Shown piece after piece: positions 45,401 through 54,849 of a DNA stretch of 64,000 bases; position 1 is the first letter of the stretch; each line of letters begins with the position of its first letter. Both the position numbers and the translations under genes were made by a program. Under the pieces are notes generated by a model. The model saw only the letters and a program-made list of their open reading frames with translations, did not search any database and was not told the origin of the DNA. The stretch is from Culex pipiens pallens (lineage: Eukaryota > Arthropoda > Insecta > Diptera > Culicidae). Where the stretch lies: assembly GCF_016801865.2 (NCBI RefSeq), contig NC_068937.1:2505940-2569939 (forward strand), written 5' to 3'.

Positions 45401-45955
45401 ATACCCATATTGCCCCAAATCTTATGGTTCGGGAAAAGTCCCCCTATCGGAACACCCGCCGGGGACTCCGGCCACTCCAAGTGGTGGCCAATTCCAATTC
45501 CCGCTCATGCCGGCTGGCATTTCTTGGCGTGTCCATGCCTCCAGGCTATCTGCTCTCGGGCCTCCAGGCCGTCTGCAAACGGGCCACCAGGCCATCTGCT
45601 CCTGATGTGTTCTCGTCGACGGCCAGCAACAGACTGAATTTTCGGGACCGACCGAACCGAGTTTTGTTGATTTAGTTAGGGGACGTATGCCCCGCCTTTT
45701 TGCACCCATTCTCCTACATCTCCTTATTCGCTTTTTGCCGCGTCGACGATCCGAAAATTATGAGGTAGAGTGGGGGTGATTTTAGATACATCAATCTCAC
45801 GTCTCTATATTGACTGATTGGGAAACGTTTGTTCAACCAACCAGCGTGCACCAAAAAGAGGGGAAATTTGCCGAGAGGGGAATTCGTCACGTAACGTTTT
45901 CGCTTCGCGAAATCTTTGGATTGACACCCCGTATAGAAACCTTAGGACAAAGTTC
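42445..45955 (-). mobile_element. Satellite-bearing element, copy B (inverse orientation)
   Basis: Reverse-complement relative of 4752-8145. From the right edge it reads TGACAAAGAACTTTGTCC (compare TGACGAAGAACTTCGTC in copy A), the unique head with the CGATCCGAAAATTATGAGG and GGGCATACGTC blocks, the 23-bp minisatellite remnant, then the 141-bp array. The unique tail present in copy A (7811-8145) is not seen; the array ends abruptly near 42445. Copies A and B are clearly homologous but noticeably diverged, so this is not a recent duplication. Confidence 0.65.
42463..45490 (-). repeat. 141-bp satellite array, 21-22 copies (array B), open for 1,070 codons on +
   Basis: Twenty-two units start at 42463 and every 141 bp to 45424 with no net insertion or deletion. 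Because 141 is 47 codons and the consensus lacks a stop in one + frame, the frame stays open from 42463 to 45675. The units alternate between two variants (translated IPGASGHSRWW and IRGASGHSGLW), with local repeats of unit groups (the pair at units 10-11 resembles 14-15; unit 12 resembles 18). No signal peptide, known domain or intron was seen. I read it as satellite, not gene. Each unit includes the complement of GCAATATGGGTATCAAAC (e.g. 42576-42593). Confidence 0.9.
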
Positions 45956-46428
45956 TTTGTCAAAATTTAAACCCAATTGGGAAAAAGTCAATATCCAAAA
46001 AAATAAGTTTTACCGCAAAATATCAACAATTTGCAAAACATCGTCTCAACTCCGCCTCAGTCAACAAACCCCAGCAAGCCAAGCAAAAATCATCCGCAAA
46101 TATTTCGCCGCCGCCGCGTTGACATCTTCATAATCGCATGGCCTTCTGCGTTAATTTCTGTCCGGCTGGCTGGCGACAAAGATGACAGCTAAAAGCGGCG
46201 GTGGGGTAGAGAGATCCGGGGGACAAAAAAACCATGGAAATATTATTTATTACACAGTTATGTAAACTCACTCTGCGCAAATAAATCTCACTTGCACAGT
46301 TTGGTTTGTTTTTTCATCCGTTTTAAATTTCCTCTCGTTTCTCGCATCTGCGGCGGTAATTCGATTTATGTGCAACTCCGGAAATCCCTCGCCACCAGAA
46401 AGACAGACGGAAAATCGAGCGGTGTATC
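45956..46428 (+). promoter_or_regulatory. Likely 5' UTR/proximal region of NfI
   Basis: Non-repetitive, CpG-containing sequence (e.g. TTCGCCGCCGCCGCG near 46105) leads directly to the first coding ATG at 46429. No core promoter motif can be assigned; the transcription start may be much further upstream. Confidence 0.35.
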
Positions 46429-46470
46429 ATGGATTCCAAAGCTTCCATCAAAGGTCCCTTCCTGTCACAG
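46429..46470 (+). CDS. NfI: Nuclear factor I, probable first coding exon (MDSKASIKGPFLSQ)
   Basis: A 14-codon exon starts at ATG 46429 and ends at a strong donor (ACAG/GTAAGAA at 46471), phase 0. Joining it to the next exon gives ...LSQ followed by QQEDFHPFIEALLPY. Vertebrate NFI genes likewise have a very short first coding exon, spliced just before the FHPFIEALLP block, so position and phase fit. The exon itself is too short to be recognised by sequence. Other NfI first exons could lie upstream outside this call. Confidence 0.55.
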
Positions 46471-46929
46471 GTAAGAACCCCCCCGTTCCACACACACACA
46501 CTCACACACACTTGAAGAAGATTGGACACGCCCTTTTTCGATTCGGCCCTTTTTTTTGTTTTGTTTGAACGATGCATTCCATCAACGGAGTAGGCGACGA
46601 CGACGACTGATTGGTTACCCTTCCAACCCTTTTCAGGACGAGTTCTGGTTCAAAATTTGATTCGGCCTACTGTGATGCAGGTGGTGTTGGTGCAAAATTG
46701 GTGATCTGTCAAAATTACACGACAAAATTCAACCGGGCAAAATTGAATCGACAATTGGAGACAAATTCGGAAAGGATGGTGATGGAATGCAACAATAAAA
46801 AATTGAAAGAAAAATTGAGTGATGCAAATTGCACTTTGTCTTTGCTAATCTAATTGTTGCCTTGAATATCTCTTCTCGCATCCCGATGGATCGGATCCGA
46901 TTGAATTGAATCAAAATGGAATCGTGCAG
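46471..46929 (+). other. NfI intron between first coding exon and exon 2
   Basis: 459 bp with a CA run at 46489-46510. No other gene. The 3' end has a weak pyrimidine tract (TATCTCTTCTCGCATCCC about 46868-46885) before the CAGCAG acceptor. Confidence 0.45.
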
Positions 46930-47091
46930 CAGCAAGAGGACTTCCATCCGTTCATCGAGGCCCTGCTGCCGTACGTCAAGTCGTTCAGCTACACTTGGTT
47001 CAACCTGCAGGCCGCGAAACGGCGCTACCTGAAGAAGCACGAGAAGAAGATGACCCACAACGAGGAGAACAAGTGCAAGCGGGACTTTCAG
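46930..47091 (+). CDS. NfI: Nuclear factor I, DNA-binding domain exon (N-terminal part)
   Basis: Encodes QQEDFHPFIEALLPY, TWFNLQAAKRRYLKKHEKK and MTHNEENKCKRDFQ. FHPFIEALLP and YTWFNLQA-KR-KKHEK-M are diagnostic of the NFI DNA-binding/dimerisation domain, a fold related to the SMAD MH1 domain that binds TTGGC(N5)GCCAA. The exon ends at a strong donor, CAG/GTGAGA, phase 0. The acceptor is CAGCAG, giving two possible starts (46930 or 46933) that differ by one Gln. There is no in-frame ATG between the acceptor and the motif, so translation must begin upstream. Confidence 0.93.
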
Positions 47092-47989
47092 GTGAGAATT
47101 TGGGAAAATGTCAACTTTTAGCGGGATTCAAACCCATGCCTGACTGCAAGCGTTTGACATGCCACTTTACAGTTTGGGCCAACGCCGCCCTTGATGGGAT
47201 CATAGCAATCTCAAACAAATCACACCTGATAGTTATCAAACTGATATCATCGCCATGGTTACACAAGCGTCCTGTAATTTTTGAGCCCAGCTGTCAGCTT
47301 TCTTCTCTCTAACACTCTGTTAATCAATCCCTTCGGCCAACAAAACTAATAGAAGGCTCAACAACAACCGCCCAAAGCTTTCAATCTTCCGACAACAACG
47401 CCAACGCCAACTACTCGAGCAGTTCAATCTCCGGCCATCATCCCGAGAGTGTATAATAATAAACAAAGCAGGCCTTAAAAACTACAATTAGGAGGAAACC
47501 CCTTTTGAAGGTGGCCGACGTGGCAGGCAGCAGGCCGTGCCTCGATCGGACTGAATTGAAACAGGTTTTGCCGCCAAGCCAAGATGATGGCTTTAATGGT
47601 GATGATGATAGACACTTTATTTGTTGAAAGTCGATTGCCTAACTTCGTTAGGCACAAAGGACCGACCTTCTGTCGGAAAACGGCTCGAGAATGCTTGCCA
47701 CAGAGAGTGCTCGTGTCGGTACTGATAGCGCCAATTATTCAATTACATTTGCCCCCTTTTGGGATCGATGTAAGGCGAGTCGACTGTCGGACTCTGCAGC
47801 CAGACTGAAGGGACTTGTTTCTTCACACCCACGCACCCACGGGCTCGAGTGGTGAAATGTGATACCACATCATGAAAAGCAAGTGAAATCAACCGGACAA
47901 ATGGTCGGTTTTGCGCAAAATCTATTTGTACTGAGGAGGGATTAAGGGGTTAACTCGTTGAGGTATCATATTTTAAATTTTCCAATTCT

Positions 47990-49724
47990 TTAATTTGTCA
48001 AATTTGCAATTTTGACAATTTTGACAATTTTGACAATTTTGACAATTTTGGCAATTTTGGCAATTTTGGCAATTTTGGCAATTTTGACAATTTTGTCAAT
48101 TTTGACAATTTTGACAATTTTGACAATTTTGACAATTTTGACAATTTTGACAATTTTGACAATTTTGACAATTTTGACAATTTTGACAATTTTGACAATT
48201 TTGACAATTTTGACAATTTTGACAATTTTGACAATTTTGACAATTTTGACAATTTTGTCAATTTTGACAATTTTGACAATTTTGACAATTTTGACAATTT
48301 TGACAATTTTGACAATTTTGACAATTTTGACAATTTTGACAATTTTGACAATTTTGACAATTTTGACAATTTTGACAATTTTGACAATTTTTACAATTAG
48401 CCCAATTTTGCCAATTTTGCCATTTTTGCCATTTTTGCCAATTTTTCCGATTTTGTTAATTTTGCCAGTTTTGCCAATTTTACCATTTTTGTAAATTTTG
48501 CCAATTTTGTAAATTTTGTAAATTTTGTAAATTTTGTAAATTTTGTAAATTTTGTAAATTTTGTAAATTTTGTAAATTTTGTAAATTTTGTAAATTTTGT
48601 AAATTTTGTAAATTTTGTAAATTTTGTAAATTTTGTAAATTTTGTAAATTTTGTAAATTTTGTAAATTTTGTAAATTTTGTAAATTTTGTAAATTTTGTA
48701 AATTTTGTAAATTTTGTAAATTTTGTAAATTTTGTAAATTTTGTAAATTTTGTAAATTTTGTAAATTTTGTAAATTTTGTAAATTTTGTAAATTTTGTAA
48801 ATTTTGTAAATTTTGTAAATTTTGTAAATTTTGTAAATTTTGTAAATTTTGTAAATTTTGTAAATTTTGTAAATTTTGTAAATTTTGTAAATTTTGTAAA
48901 TTTTGTAAATTTTGTAAATTTTGTAAATTTTGTAAATTTTGTAAATTTTGTAAATTTTGTAAATTTTGTAAATTTTGTAAATTTTGTAAATTTTGTAAAT
49001 TTTGTAAATTTTGTAAATTTTGTAAATTTTGTAAATTTTGTAAATTTTGTAAATTTTGCAAATTTTGTAAATTTTCAAAATTTTGTAAATTTTGTAAATT
49101 TTGTAAATTTTGTAAATTTTGTAAATTTTGTAAATTTTGTAAATTTTGTAAATTTTGTAAATTTTGTAAATTTTGTAAATTTTGTAAATTTTGTAAATTT
49201 TGTAAATTTTGTAAATTTTGTAAATTTTGTAAATTTTGTAAATTTTGTAAATTTTGTAAATTTTGTAAATTTTGTAAATTTTGTAAATTTTGTAAATTTT
49301 GTAAATTTTGTAAATTTTGTAAATTTTGTAAATTTTGTAAATTTTGTTTATTTTTGTAAATTTTGTAAATTTTGTAAATTTTGTAAATTTTGTAAATTTT
49401 GTAAATTTTGTAAATTTTGTCAATTTTGTAAATTTTGTAAATTTTGTAAATTTTGTAAATTTTGTAAATTTTGTAAATTTTGTAAATTTTGTAAATTTTG
49501 TAAATTTTGTAAATTTTGTAAATTTTGTACATTTTGTAAATTTTGTAAATTTTGTAAATTTTGTAAATTTTGTAAATTTTGTAAATTTTGTAAATTATGT
49601 AAATTTTGTAAATTTTGTAAATTTTGTAAATTTTGTAAATTTTGTAAATTTTGTAAATTTTGTAAATTTTGTCAATTTTGTAAATTTTGTCAATTTTGTA
49701 AATTTTGTAAATTTTGTCAATTTT
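47990..49724. repeat. 9-bp minisatellite, left block (TTTTGACAA then TTTTGTAAA)
   Basis: About 190 units of 9 bp. 48005 to about 48390 is mainly TTTTGACAA, with four TTTTGGCAA units (48046-48083). A degenerate bridge at 48390-48500 (TTTTGCCAA, TTTTGCCAT) leads to a long, very uniform TTTTGTAAA block to 49724. Because the unit is three codons long, open frames of several hundred codons (tripeptide repeats) appear on both strands and are meaningless. Confidence 0.97.
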
Positions 49725-50748
49725 GAGCATGAGCATGAGCATGAGAGACCACCCATGGTTGTCCTTCTCCGTTGCTGAACAGAACCGTAATATCCTTTCA
49801 GCACTACTGATCATAGGCTTCGACTACCAAGTGGTATTTCCCTTATCAACAGCATGTATGAATGCGCTGAAAAGATAAAACACCATGATTGCCAAAACAA
49901 GATCAGTTGCGAATAGGTAACAGTCATTGGCCACCAACGGCGCCCGCCATGTCAGTTTGTAGATCTCGATTTTAAGGGACGGGAATGTTAGTTAGCGCAG
50001 GTTGCTACTAGGGCAGCTGATTTACTCTGTGCTTACACCCCACAAGCGCCAGGAACCTGAAAATTTGTTAGTAGGATAGGGTGTTTGGTCAGGATTCATC
50101 ATAGAAGATGATGATGCGACCCAAAATCATAGTGTTTGTTGAAAGGTATTATATTTTATTCTCAAGGCAAACAATCGGTTGCTGCGGATGAGACATTTCC
50201 CGTTTAACTGTTGTTAAATTTTTAATGAAATGGTTTAATCTTAGACAGCCGGCTGTGGAAAGATATAACCAAATAATATTTATTTATAAAATGAGGTGTT
50301 AAACGCAATGCTGCAATGTAGTCTGATTTTTAATTATATAATCATTTAGTTCATGAATTTGTTACGGAATAGACGCGACGAACTCAATCATCAAGTGCCT
50401 TCCTATCTTCTTTCTGTTAGCTAGATAAGGTATTGATTTTCGTTGCCTCTCGAGCTACGATGCTATGGAGAGGGCTTAACACACAAACAACCGACGTCGA
50501 GCCCTCCGAGCTACGGAGCTATGGGAAGGTCTTTTCAACACAAAAAAGACTCGCGCACCACACGACGTTCTTGATGATTCAAAATAATTTTGTTACGCGA
50601 TAAACCTAGCGAACTCGGATCGTTTTTATTGAAAACTATATCACAATTCACGACAAAAATGCGAAACAAAAGGCACATACAAAAAAAAAATCACTTTTCA
50701 CTCCGAATATTTTTTACGACCACGCGCTCCCTTTGTCAATTATGTACT
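49725..50748 (+). mobile_element. 'GAGCAT' retroposon, copy 2, inserted into the minisatellite
   Basis: Nearly identical to 33907 onward for about 1 kb, but with one 3' block instead of the tandem pair, ending in TTATGTACT. TCAATTTT lies on both sides, compatible with a target duplication within the repeat array (exact length cannot be told). Hairpin modules are at 50445-50475 and 50501-50530. Few differences from copy 1 imply recent activity. Confidence 0.8.
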
Positions 50749-52710
50749 CAATTTTGTAAATTTTGTCAATTTTGTCAATTTTGTCAATTTTGTCAATTTT
50801 GTCAATTTTGTCAATTTTGTCAATTTTGTCAATTTTGTCAATTTTGTCAATTTTGTCAATTTTGTCAATTTTGTCAATTTTGTCAATTTTGTCAATTTTG
50901 TCAATTTTGTCATTTTTGTCAATTTTGTCAATTTTGTCAATTTTGTCAATTTTGTCAATTTTGTCAATTTTGTCAATTTTGTCAATTTTGTCAATTTTGT
51001 CAATTTTGTCAATTTTGTCAATGACAATTTTGACAATTTTGACAATTTTGACAATTTTGTCAATTTTGACAGTTTTGACAATTTTGACAATTTTGACAAT
51101 TTTAACAATTTTGACAATTTTGACAGTTTTGACAATTTTGACAATTTTGACAATTTTGACAATTTTGACAATTTTGACAATTTTGACAATTTTGACAATT
51201 TTGACAATTTTGACAATTTTGACAATTTTGACAATTTTGACAATTTTGACAATTTTGACAATTTTGACAATTTTGACGATTTTGACAATTTTGACAATTT
51301 TGACAATTTTGACAATTTTAACAATTTTGACAATTTTGACAGTTTTGACAATTTTGTCAATTTTGTCAATTTTGTCAATTTTGTCAATTTTTTCAATTTT
51401 GTCAATTTTGACAATTTTGTCAATTTTGTCAATTTTGTCAATTTTGTCAATTTTGTCAATTTTGTCAATTTTGTCAATTTTGTCAATTTTGTCAATTTTG
51501 TCAATTTTGTCAATTTTGTCAATTTTGTCAATTTTGTCAATTTTGTCAATTTTGTCAATTTTGTCAATTTTGTCAATTTTTGTCAATTTTGTCAATTTTG
51601 TCAATTTTGTCAATTTTGTAAATTTTGTCAATTTTGTCAATTTTGTCAATTTTGTCTATTTTGCCAATTTTGACAATTTTGACAATTTTGACAATTTTGA
51701 CAATTTTGACAATTTTGACAATTTTGACAATTTTGACAATTTTGACAATTTTGACAATTTTGACAATTTTGACAATTTTGACAATTTTGACAATTTTGAC
51801 AATTTTGACAATTTTGACAATTTTGACAATTTTGACAATTTTGTCAATTTTGACAGTTTTGACAATTTTGACAATTTTGACAATTTTAACAATTTTGACA
51901 ATTTTGACAGTTTTGACAATTTTGACAATTTTGACAATTTTGACAATTTTGACAATTTTGACAATTTTGACAATTTTGACAATTTTGACAATTTTGACAA
52001 TTTTGACAATTTTGACAATTTTGACAATTTTGACAGTTTTGACAGTTTTGACAGTTTTGACAATTTTGACAATTTTGACAATTTTGACAATTTTGACAAT
52101 TTTGACAATTTTGACAATTTTGACAATTTTGACAATTTTGACAATTTTGACAATTTTGACAATTTTGACAATTTTGACAATTTTGACAATTTTGACAATT
52201 TTGACAATTTTGACAATTTTGACAATTTTGACAATTTTGACAATTTTGACAATTTTGACAATTTTGACGATTTTGACAATATTGCCAATTATGATAATTT
52301 TGACGTTTACGCCATTTTTCCGATTATGACAATTTTGACAACATTGACAATTTTGTCAATTTTGTCATTTTTGTCAATTTTGTCAATTTTGTCAATTTTG
52401 TCAATTTTGTCAATTTTGTCAATTTTGTCAATTTTGTCAATTTTGTCAATTTTGTCAATTTTGTCAATTTTGTCAATTTTGTCAATTTTGTCAATTTTGT
52501 TAATTTTGTCAATTTTGTCAATTTTGTCAATTTTTGTCAATTTTGTCAATTTTGTCAATTTTGTCAATTTTGTAAATTTTGTCAATTTTGTCAATTTTGT
52601 CAATTTTGTCTATTTTGCCAATTTTGACAATTTAGTCAATTTTGTCAATTTTGAGAATTTTGACAATTTTGACAATTTTGACAATTTTGACAATTTTGAC
52701 AATTTTGTAA
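50749..52710. repeat. 9-bp minisatellite, right block (TTTTGTCAA and TTTTGACAA alternating)
   Basis: Blocks alternate: TTTTGTCAA (50758-51022), TTTTGACAA (51023-51352), TTTTGTCAA (51353-51655), TTTTGACAA (51660-52290), TTTTGTCAA (52345-52615), TTTTGACAA (52620-52708). The irregular junction GTCTATTTTGCCAATTTTG occurs at about 51652 and again about 953 bp later, and a run of variant units (GACAG, TAACAA) near 51062 recurs near 51846, showing large internal duplications. Confidence 0.97.
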
Positions 52711-53146
52711 TTGTCAGAAAATTACCGAAATATTCGTAACCCCTCGTCACAATTTCACCCTGTAACTATCATCGCACAGCAGGCTGAGAACGCAACCGAA
52801 AGCACACTGACGTAAAAGTGCCAAAGTGACAGTAATGAAGTTATCGCGCGAGCTAATGGAGTGGAGGAGGGTGCCAGCGCCTAAATCGAAGCAGGCGTCG
52901 AATTTCGGCTAGTCCACACTCTGCTTCACACAGGGAAGGAACAGGGGGCTAATTTCGTTAGCCAGCATCAAAAAGGAAACGTTTATTTTCCAATTAAACG
53001 GCATCAGCGCACTCTTTTTAGGGGTGGGAAATTTGCATGTTTTTACGGCGTTTGTGCTGGTTTTTACAACGCACAACATGTGTTGAATTTGACACCTCTT
53101 TGATTGCTTTGACAGACTACCCAAGTAGTCAACATGTCTGCTTCTG
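52711..53146. other. Intronic DNA; minus-strand 3' flank of the WW frame
   Basis: Non-repetitive. On the minus strand AATAAA lies at 52982-52987, about 160 bases past the WW frame's stop, a possible poly(A) signal. Confidence 0.35.
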
Positions 53147-53425
53147 TCAAGCTGAGGATCGAGACTGTGTGAACTTGTTGTTGCTGAGCAGTTTCTTCAT
53201 TTTCTGGCCTACGTTGATCTCCTCCTTAGCCTTCCTGAGCCGAACCTCGACAACGGGACGAAAGTCGCTCCCGTCCTTTCCGTCTCCTTCGGAGTCTTCC
53301 ACTTCCATGGTCCGGTCCGGTTTCTCCCAAACACTTTTCTGCATGGCCGCGTTCCAATAGTACGGCCTTCCATCATCGGTCTTATGCTCCGTCCACTCAC
53401 TCTCCGGCGATAAAATAGTCAGGTG
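53147..53425 (-). CDS. WW-domain reading frame (partial gene or relic)
   Basis: The frame is open for 92 codons after an in-frame TGA. It contains EWTEHKTDDGRPYYWN, then AAMQKSVWEKP: two tryptophans 22 residues apart, the central Tyr-Tyr and the final Pro of a complete WW domain, the fold that binds proline-rich ligands. The wording is closest to the first WW domain of Prp40/PRPF40-type splicing factors, from memory. A charged tail follows (RPVVEVRLRKAKEEINVGQK) to a TGA. The only ATG lies inside the domain, so an upstream exon is needed; CCGGAG just before it is a poor acceptor. It could be the last exon of a small antisense gene or a retrocopied fragment. Confidence 0.5.
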   Translation of the reverse strand, partial: HLTILSPESEWTEHKTDDGRPYYWNAAMQKSVWEKPDRTMEVEDSEGDGKDGSDFRPVVEVRLRKAKEEINVGQKMKKLLSNNKFTQSRSSA

Positions 53426-53429
53426 TCAA

Positions 53430-53700
53430 ACGAGTTCTGATCTAAATTGAATACTTATAACTGCCTAAGGAATCCTTACGCAGATACTTAAAAATTTCAT
53501 ATAATGTTAAATAAAACAAGAACAATTAAAGAAAACGTGTTGTAATAATAGATAATGAACTTTAATCAAGTCCTACTGTACTGCACTAGCGATGTGTAAT
53601 TAGGTGGTTTACTAGGGTGCCCAGAAAAAAAATGACTCCCTGCTCCACAAACTGAAAATGGTTATTTTAGTTTTTTTTTAAACATCTGTGCCATTTTTGA
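53430..53700. repeat. Diverged direct repeat, member 1
   Basis: ACTGCCTAAGGAATCC, TAATGAACTTTAATCAAGTC and ACTAGGGTGCCCAGAAAAAA appear in the same order at 54190-54440. The two segments are about 0.75 kb apart. Probably copies of one element; coding potential is absent. Confidence 0.7.
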
Positions 53701-54189
53701 GCGAAATTGGGTTAAGATCAACCCATTGAAACCCGAGCGTGAATTCGGTGAGAAAATGTTTGTCACTAATAACTTTTCAGGAATGAGTTCGACAAAATTG
53801 TAAGAAAACTGGATTTTCCATACATTTTGTTTCCCGATGCACGCAAAGTACTCAAATTTACATAATTTGCAATATGGATATCAAACGAAGCGAACTTTGG
53901 TTTGCTTTTTCACTGTTCTAGTAAAAAAAGAAATTAAATGCTTTAGTTTTTACAAAATACCGTATTATTTATTTGAAACTACTCAAATCAAATGATTTGA
54001 AATTTTGCATGCGTTTTCACTGTTTTAGAGTTCTTAATTGAATAATTAATTTTTTTAATGGAACACTAATATTTTTCGAAAGACGACTCAACCCGACGAA
54101 AGTTGAACAGGGAATGATTCACAAGCACAGCAGAGCGCAGCAACAACAGAGAATAAAACGCGACCACCACCATTAGCTGACTAACAGGT

Positions 54190-54440
54190 TCTGAACTAAA
54201 ATGAATTCATAAAACTGCCTAAGGAATCCTAAAGCAGTTATTTAAAAATTTATCTTATAAAATTGGATACAGACGACAGGGTCAAATTAAAAACAATTGG
54301 CAATTTTAAATAATGAACTTTAATCAAGTCCTACTATACTGCACTATCGATGTGTAATTGGGGGGTGTACTAGGGTGCCCAGAAAAAATGGACACAACAA
54401 CGGAAAATTGCGTTTTGGGTTATTTTAAACATCTGTGCCA
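54190..54440. repeat. Diverged direct repeat, member 2
   Basis: Matches 53430-53700 block by block with substitutions and small length changes. Lies just before the 126-130-bp array. Confidence 0.7.
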
Positions 54441-54849
54441 CGGTAAAAAAAACACGATTAAAAAACATTTCTGATCACTTTTTTCCATTTTAATGCAAAA
54501 AATTTGCAAGACAACATTTTTTCGATGGATCAACTATGATCCCCTTGGAACGAGTTGTCAAGTAGAATCTTTTCTGTCAAGGAGGGCCGAGAAGTAATTA
54601 TTTTGAAATTGATTTAAAAATCAATTTAAAATCCTTTGCGGTCGCACAAAGGGTAATTATACTCAGAAAAATAAGCTTTATCGTTGTGAAACAACATTAT
54701 CACAAATGTAAGCTTCATTTTAGGACACAATTTTGAGCGAAACTTTTCAGGAGTGAGTTTCACAGCTTTGGTATGTTCGACAAAGTTGTAGTTGTAGCTA
54801 ATTTCACGTTTTGGGGATATTTCGATGGAACTAGTGCACCCTGCAGACA

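Noticed and set aside
46611..47058. Frames on both strands overlapping NfI exon 2.
   Set aside because: Shadows of the NfI exon and its flanking intron.
47990..52739. Open frames of 144-658 codons on both strands (tripeptide repeats such as KIY, NLQ, NFV, TIL, SIL).
   Set aside because: They are translations of a 9-bp minisatellite; every frame lacking a stop in one unit stays open. No complexity, start context or domain.
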